A stretch of DNA of 64,000 bases. Source: CAZJLN01 sp964540765 (GTDB lineage: Bacteria > Chloroflexota > Anaerolineae > Anaerolineales > Anaerolineaceae). The stretch is taken from positions 1 to 64,000 of the forward strand of contig CAZINW010000009.1 in the NCBI GenBank assembly GCA_964540765.1. Direction: 5' to 3'. Positions 60,344 to 64,000 of the stretch are shown piece after piece. Below the pieces are notes generated by a model. It did no database searches. It was not told the origin of the DNA and was given only the letters and a program-made list of their open reading frames with translations. Each line of letters starts with the position of its first letter. The stretch's first letter is position 1. The translations under genes were made by a program, and so were the position numbers.

Positions 60344-61975
60344 ATGCCAGACCTCACACATTGCCTGCACCTGCAAGATATAGGCTTTTTAAATATCATC
60401 GCCGAACTCTGGGGGCTTGACGTTGATGCACCGGATGCCCGTAGTACCCTCACCCCGCTCATTGCAGGCATGCATGACCGATTTTTGTTTGAGGAGATGG
60501 TGGCAGCATTGCCGCGATCAGCCTCTCAAGCCCTCCTCACTTTGAAGGCAAACAATGGCAGGATGCCATGGCCCCATTTCACCAGAGATTTCGGTGAATT
60601 ACGCAGCATGGGCGCTGCAAAACGTGACCGTGAAAAGCCGCATCGCAGCCCCATCTCCGCCACAGAAACCCTCTGGTATCGCGCCATGATCGGCAGGGAT
60701 TTTTTGGAACATGCGGGCACTCTGCAGGAGTGCGCTTATATCCCTGATGAATTTATAGCCTGGTTACCTGCTACTAAAATCCAAACCTCTGCATCGGTTA
60801 CGGGAGAGCCCGCATCCCTCACAGAGACCGATATCATTCACCCAGCCAGCGATCAAATCCTTGATGCCACCTGTACCCTTCTGGCTGCACAGCGTCGTTC
60901 ACAGCCCTCCCTCCTGCCGGGGTCAAACGATTGGATTCTGCCCAAGGACCACCTTCTCAGCCTGGTGAAATCCCTTTCCTTGATCAATAAAGATGGCTTG
61001 CCAGATGCTGACTACGCCCGCCCTTTTTTGGAAGCCAACCGTAGAAATGCCCTTCTCTTTCTGGTCGAAGGCTGGATTAAAAGTGAGACCTTCAATGAAC
61101 TGCGCCTGGTGCCTTCGTTAAAATGTGAAGGGGCGTGGCAAAATAAACCGCGTAAAGTTCGCGCTGCCATCCTTGATCTCATCCGTCAGGTTCCTGCAGG
61201 GCAATGGTGGTCCCTTGAAGCCTTCATCAAGGATATCCACCAGGCATTTCCTGATTTTCAGAGAAGCGCAGGCGAATATGATACCTGGTTGATCCGTTCT
61301 GCAGAGACCAGCGGCTTGCTGCTCGGGCTTTCCAACTGGGATGATGTGGAAGGTGCACTTATCCGCTATCTCATTTCTGAGCCCATGCACGCCCTGGGGC
61401 TTCTTGACCTGGCAACGACACAGAATGGCACGTCGGTCATTGCCTTTCGCACTGCTGCCTGGTTTGAGAAATTAATGGCGGGTCAGCCACCGGATGATCT
61501 TGAGAATGAAATGTCCCCTGTCCTGATCTCCTCCAGCGGTCTAATTGAAATGTCAAACACAACAGCGCGCATCGTCCGTTACCAGGTATCGCGCTTTTGT
61601 GAATGGGTATCTGAGCAGGACGGGCAGTATCGCTACCGGCTCACACCGCAATCCTTAAAATCAGCACGCGAGCAGGGTTTGAAAACTTCGCATCTCATCA
61701 GCCTTTTACGTAAATACGGTAAGTCTGCACCGCCGCCATCCCTGGTCAACGCCATCAAACGGTGGGAAGAGGCGGGGCGTGAAGCGTTTATCGAACCATT
61801 GTGTGTGCTGCGAGTGGCTTCACCTGAGATATTGGCAGCTCTGCGTGAGTCCCCTGCCAACCGTTTTTTGGGTGAACCATTGGGACCGGTGTCCATCATC
61901 GTTCATGAAAATGCAATCGATAAAGTACTTTCAGCGCTTGCCAGGCAGGGATATCTGGCTGATGTTCAAAAATGA
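60344..61975 (+). CDS. Helicase-associated (XPB/Ssl2 N-terminal-like) protein without a motor
   Basis: A 543-residue protein. The C-terminal region (about 445-543: SLVNAIKRWEEAG, LCVLRVASPEILAALRESP, RFLGEPLGPVSIIVHENAI) matches the domain found at the N-terminus of XPB/Ssl2 helicases and in bacterial helicase-associated proteins. The rest is mostly helical, with winged-helix-like segments (SASQALLTLKANNGRMP and KVRAAILDLIRQVPAGQWWS). No Walker A or DEAD-box motif is present. It may bind DNA or regulate a helicase encoded elsewhere. It begins near a -10 element and is coupled to the next gene by ATGA overlap. Confidence 0.75.
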   Translation: MPDLTHCLHLQDIGFLNIIAELWGLDVDAPDARSTLTPLIAGMHDRFLFEEMVAALPRSASQALLTLKANNGRMPWPHFTRDFGELRSMGAAKRDREKPHRSPISATETLWYRAMIGRDFLEHAGTLQECAYIPDEFIAWLPATKIQTSASVTGEPASLTETDIIHPASDQILDATCTLLAAQRRSQPSLLPGSNDWILPKDHLLSLVKSLSLINKDGLPDADYARPFLEANRRNALLFLVEGWIKSETFNELRLVPSLKCEGAWQNKPRKVRAAILDLIRQVPAGQWWSLEAFIKDIHQAFPDFQRSAGEYDTWLIRSAETSGLLLGLSNWDDVEGALIRYLISEPMHALGLLDLATTQNGTSVIAFRTAAWFEKLMAGQPPDDLENEMSPVLISSSGLIEMSNTTARIVRYQVSRFCEWVSEQDGQYRYRLTPQSLKSAREQGLKTSHLISLLRKYGKSAPPPSLVNAIKRWEEAGREAFIEPLCVLRVASPEILAALRESPANRFLGEPLGPVSIIVHENAIDKVLSALARQGYLADVQK

Positions 61976-62457
61976 CTGACCGGGATCTGGCAATGACGCA
62001 AGATATGCAAAAACCACACACACGCCGTCCCTTCCTGCTCAGGTTGGTGAGCCTTTCCCTGTTTGCTGTCGCGATCTTTGGATGGCTGCGGTTCATTGCT
62101 GCCCTGCAGAACAAGGCATTTCTTGGCGAAATTGGCTTTCCCCCTACTCTGCAGTGGTATCTCATCCTCAGCGGTTTGCTGGCAGGGCTTGTTTGCCTGC
62201 CTGCCCTCTGGGCGTTGCGGCGCAGGTATTCCTGGGCGCCCACCGCATCCTGGCTGGGCGTTTGCACAGTGCTCGCCTTACATTGGATTGAACGGCTCAC
62301 CCTCTGGGAGACCGGGCAGAGCGCCAGGAACTGGGCTTTCATGCTCATCCTAACCGTCCTCTGGTTGGGATTGCTCTTCCTGTCTTTCTCATTGGCTGCC
62401 AGCCGTCAGTACCTGAATAACGCTTATAAAACCAAGCTGAAACATGATGACCCTTGA
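61972..62457 (+). CDS. Four-helix membrane protein, function unknown
   Basis: A 161-residue protein with a basic N-terminus and four predicted membrane helices (about 23-42, 62-82, 93-112 and 125-145). I do not recognise the family. The start overlaps the stop of the XPB-N-like gene by ATGA, and the CYTH gene begins about 11 bp after its stop, suggesting one operon. Confidence 0.75.
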   Translation: MTDRDLAMTQDMQKPHTRRPFLLRLVSLSLFAVAIFGWLRFIAALQNKAFLGEIGFPPTLQWYLILSGLLAGLVCLPALWALRRRYSWAPTASWLGVCTVLALHWIERLTLWETGQSARNWAFMLILTVLWLGLLFLSFSLAASRQYLNNAYKTKLKHDDP

Positions 62458-62468
62458 AGGATACTGCC

Positions 62469-63074
62469 ATGTCTGAAAAAGAAACTGAAGTGAAATTCTA
62501 CCTCTCCAATCCCGCCCGGTTGTTCGCATCCCTTGAACGGGCAGGCGCTGTATTGGTCCAACCCCGTGTTTTTGAGGTCAACTTGCGCTACGACACTCCC
62601 AAACTGGAGCTTTCAGCAGGTGCCAGGGTCCTGCGCCTGCGCCAGGATACGGAAGCGCACCTGACCTATAAAGGTCCCGGTCAGATCATCGATGATGTAC
62701 TGACGCGGCAGGAGATTGAGTTCACCCTCAGCGATTTCACTGCTGCCCGGCATTTTCTGGAAGCGCTTGGGTATGAAGTGATCCTGACCTATGAAAAATA
62801 CCGACAGACTTATGCCATGGATGACCTGCTCATCACCATCGATGAGATGCCTTACGGCACGTTCAGCGAGATCGAAGGACTCCGGGCAGCACAGATCCAG
62901 GAAACAGCAGCCAGATTCGGGCTGAATTGGTCTGCGCGGATCAATCGTAGTTATGCCGATATCTTTCGCCAATTGAAAGCCGACCTGGCACTGCCCTTCA
63001 GCGACCTCACCTTTGAGAATTTCAGCAACCTGGTCATCAGCCCGCAAGATATGAATATTGTTCCTGCTGATTAA
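62469..63074 (+). CDS. CYTH-domain phosphatase/cyclase (class IV adenylate cyclase-like)
   Basis: A 201-residue CYTH protein. EKETEVKFYL near the N-terminus gives the ExExK motif, and VLRLRQDTEAHLTYKGPG, TRQEIEF, YEKYRQTYAM, LITIDEMPYGTFSEIEG are the successive strands of the tunnel that binds triphosphate. Related proteins hydrolyse thiamine triphosphate or inorganic triphosphate, or make cAMP (CyaB). The ATG at 62469 has AAGGA; the frame continues to a TTG five codons upstream. Last gene of the three-gene cluster. Confidence 0.9.
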   Translation: MSEKETEVKFYLSNPARLFASLERAGAVLVQPRVFEVNLRYDTPKLELSAGARVLRLRQDTEAHLTYKGPGQIIDDVLTRQEIEFTLSDFTAARHFLEALGYEVILTYEKYRQTYAMDDLLITIDEMPYGTFSEIEGLRAAQIQETAARFGLNWSARINRSYADIFRQLKADLALPFSDLTFENFSNLVISPQDMNIVPAD

Positions 63075-63099
63075 TGTTGTTCGCCATACCGTATTTTCT

Positions 63100-63240
63100 C
63101 ATGCAAAGAGCGCCAAAATGCAGAGAAAAAATCAAATATCAATCTATACACATCACAAGTTCGCAAACTTCGCAAAGAACGCAATCCCAAGGACGTAGCG
63201 CGAGATCGCAATCAAAAATACACACACCCTAACACAGTAA
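63100..63240. repeat. Possible degenerate intergenic repeat
   Basis: A 203-bp gap between the CYTH and NUDIX genes contains several imperfect copies of a GCAAAGnnCGC-like unit (near 63102, 63160 and 63170), a pattern resembling short intergenic repeats common in environmental bacteria. Copies are too diverged to define a repeat with certainty, and no gene is visible here. Confidence 0.25.
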
Positions 63241-63277
63241 GGGTAGCTTAGTTCTCTTGACAAAACAAAGGAAGAAA

Positions 63278-63814
63278 ATGCAAACCTGGAAAACCCTTTC
63301 ACGTAAAACAATTTTGGATCGCAGCCCATACCTGGTGGTGGAAGAGCACCAAATCCAATTACCGGATGGGCGTATTATTGATGATTGGACCTGGGTGATC
63401 ACACCGGATTTTGTTATTATCGTGGCGATCACGGATGAGGGAAAATGGCTTTGCTTCAGGCAGGTGAAGTATGCAATAGGTGGTATCACCCTTGCTCCGG
63501 TTGGGGGATACATAAAAGAAGGTGAAGATCCCCTGGTGGCTGCCAAGCGGGAATTACGTGAAGAGACCGGTTATGAAGCCTCTATATGGAATTCCATGGG
63601 GAAGTACATCGTGGATGCCAATCGAGGGAAAGCCACTGGTTATCTCTTTCTTGCTTGCGCTGCACATAAAGTGACTGAAATCGATTCAGATGACCTTGAA
63701 GAACAACAGATGCTCTTCTTAAGCCGAAAAGAGGTTGAGACTGCCGTTGTTCATGGCAAATTCAAGGAAATATCATACCAAACCGCAATGGCGCTGGCGC
63801 TGCTGCAACCATAA
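63278..63814 (+). CDS. NUDIX hydrolase (ADP-sugar pyrophosphatase-like)
   Basis: A 178-residue NUDIX protein. The NUDIX box, GGYIKEGEDPLVAAKRELREE, is at about residues 83-105 with the metal-binding Glu cluster. It is preceded by LPDGRIIDDWTWVI and FRQVKYAIGG, as in ADP-ribose or other NDP-sugar pyrophosphatases. The ATG at 63278 has AAAGGA; the frame continues to a TTG seven codons upstream. A hairpin without a U run lies just after the stop (63827-63849). Confidence 0.92.
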   Translation: MQTWKTLSRKTILDRSPYLVVEEHQIQLPDGRIIDDWTWVITPDFVIIVAITDEGKWLCFRQVKYAIGGITLAPVGGYIKEGEDPLVAAKRELREETGYEASIWNSMGKYIVDANRGKATGYLFLACAAHKVTEIDSDDLEEQQMLFLSRKEVETAVVHGKFKEISYQTAMALALLQP

Positions 63815-64000
63815 AGATGGATAGAGACCCAACATTGATGGTGTTGGGTTGCGGGCATGCCTAAATGCGTTATAACCCGTGCATCTTGAAAGCGATCATT
63901 AATTTCTGCCCTTTATCCCAGCTACGCCAATAAAAAATCTTTACACTGATTTAACCTCATGTTTATTATAATGAAATGGTAGATTACAATCGTAGTTATT

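Noticed and set aside
63827..63849. Hairpin after the NUDIX gene as a terminator
   Set aside because: The 8-bp stem is good, but no U run follows on the plus strand.
1..64000. tRNA, rRNA, CRISPR arrays, transposases or prophage genes
   Set aside because: No cloverleaf-like sequence, rRNA-like block, regularly spaced repeats or recombinase genes could be recognised by reading the window.

Overview
The window looks like chromosome from an anaerobic or facultatively anaerobic member of the Chloroflexota, most probably class Anaerolineae. This is inferred from the gene content: a solute-binding lipoprotein with a KEV-repeat linker, secreted proteins with TP-rich linkers, a nickel superoxide dismutase, URO-D-family proteins inside sugar operons, and a long phosphohexomutase. 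No rRNA or tRNA gene is visible to confirm it. Base composition is moderate except for the AT-rich left edge (about 1-830).

Layout. (1) 1-830 holds a broken AT-rich secreted-protein gene with three single-base disruptions. (2) 887-2347 encodes a sucrose-phosphorylase-type GH13 enzyme. (3) 2301-33098 is a continuous minus-strand array of 21 genes with mostly overlapping or near-zero junctions. In transcription order it holds a ROK repressor, a sugar-binding lipoprotein and two ABC permeases (no ATPase), a GH31/GH36-like hydrolase, a GH35-like beta-galactosidase, a racemase-family protein, an FGGY kinase, a class II aldolase, a GH84 hexosaminidase, a 69-residue unknown protein, a URO-D protein, a double metallo-beta-lactamase protein, a GH38 alpha-mannosidase, a GH2 beta-mannosidase, a four-carbon acid sugar kinase, a second URO-D protein, a SIS-domain isomerase, two paralogous GH38 alpha-mannosidases and a truncated FAD oxidoreductase. 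(4) 33219-36294, divergent from the repressor, encodes a fucose-isomerase-like protein, a ROK sugar kinase and a D-lyxose/D-mannose isomerase. (5) 36378-44286 holds a primase-helicase fusion of conflict-system type, nickel SOD with its peptidase, a GH116 glucosylceramidase-like enzyme and MsrPQ. (6) 44286-64000 is mainly housekeeping and envelope functions: an EEP-family hydrolase, GlmM, a long phosphohexomutase, urocanate hydratase, two small paralogous membrane proteins, an LCP protein, a Trm112-like protein, a VanW protein, a CAP-LysM protein, galactokinase, a GIY-YIG protein, a site-2-type protease, DUF951, MgtC, an XPB-N-like protein, CYTH and NUDIX.

How it fits together. The glycosidases of region 3 have no signal peptides, so they should act in the cytoplasm on oligosaccharides imported by the ABC transporter. 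Their combined specificities (beta-galactosidase, beta-N-acetylglucosaminidase, alpha-mannosidases, beta-mannosidase) are those needed to take apart an N-glycan-like or other mannose-rich heteroglycan from its non-reducing ends. Released mannose could enter glycolysis through the lyxose/mannose isomerase and the ROK kinase of region 4. A strong divergent promoter region with an inverted repeat at the repressor's start site suggests that the ROK protein controls both arms. The roles of the two URO-D proteins, the double metallo-beta-lactamase protein, the racemase and the 69-residue protein in this pathway are not explained by known glycan catabolism and are the most novel part of the window.
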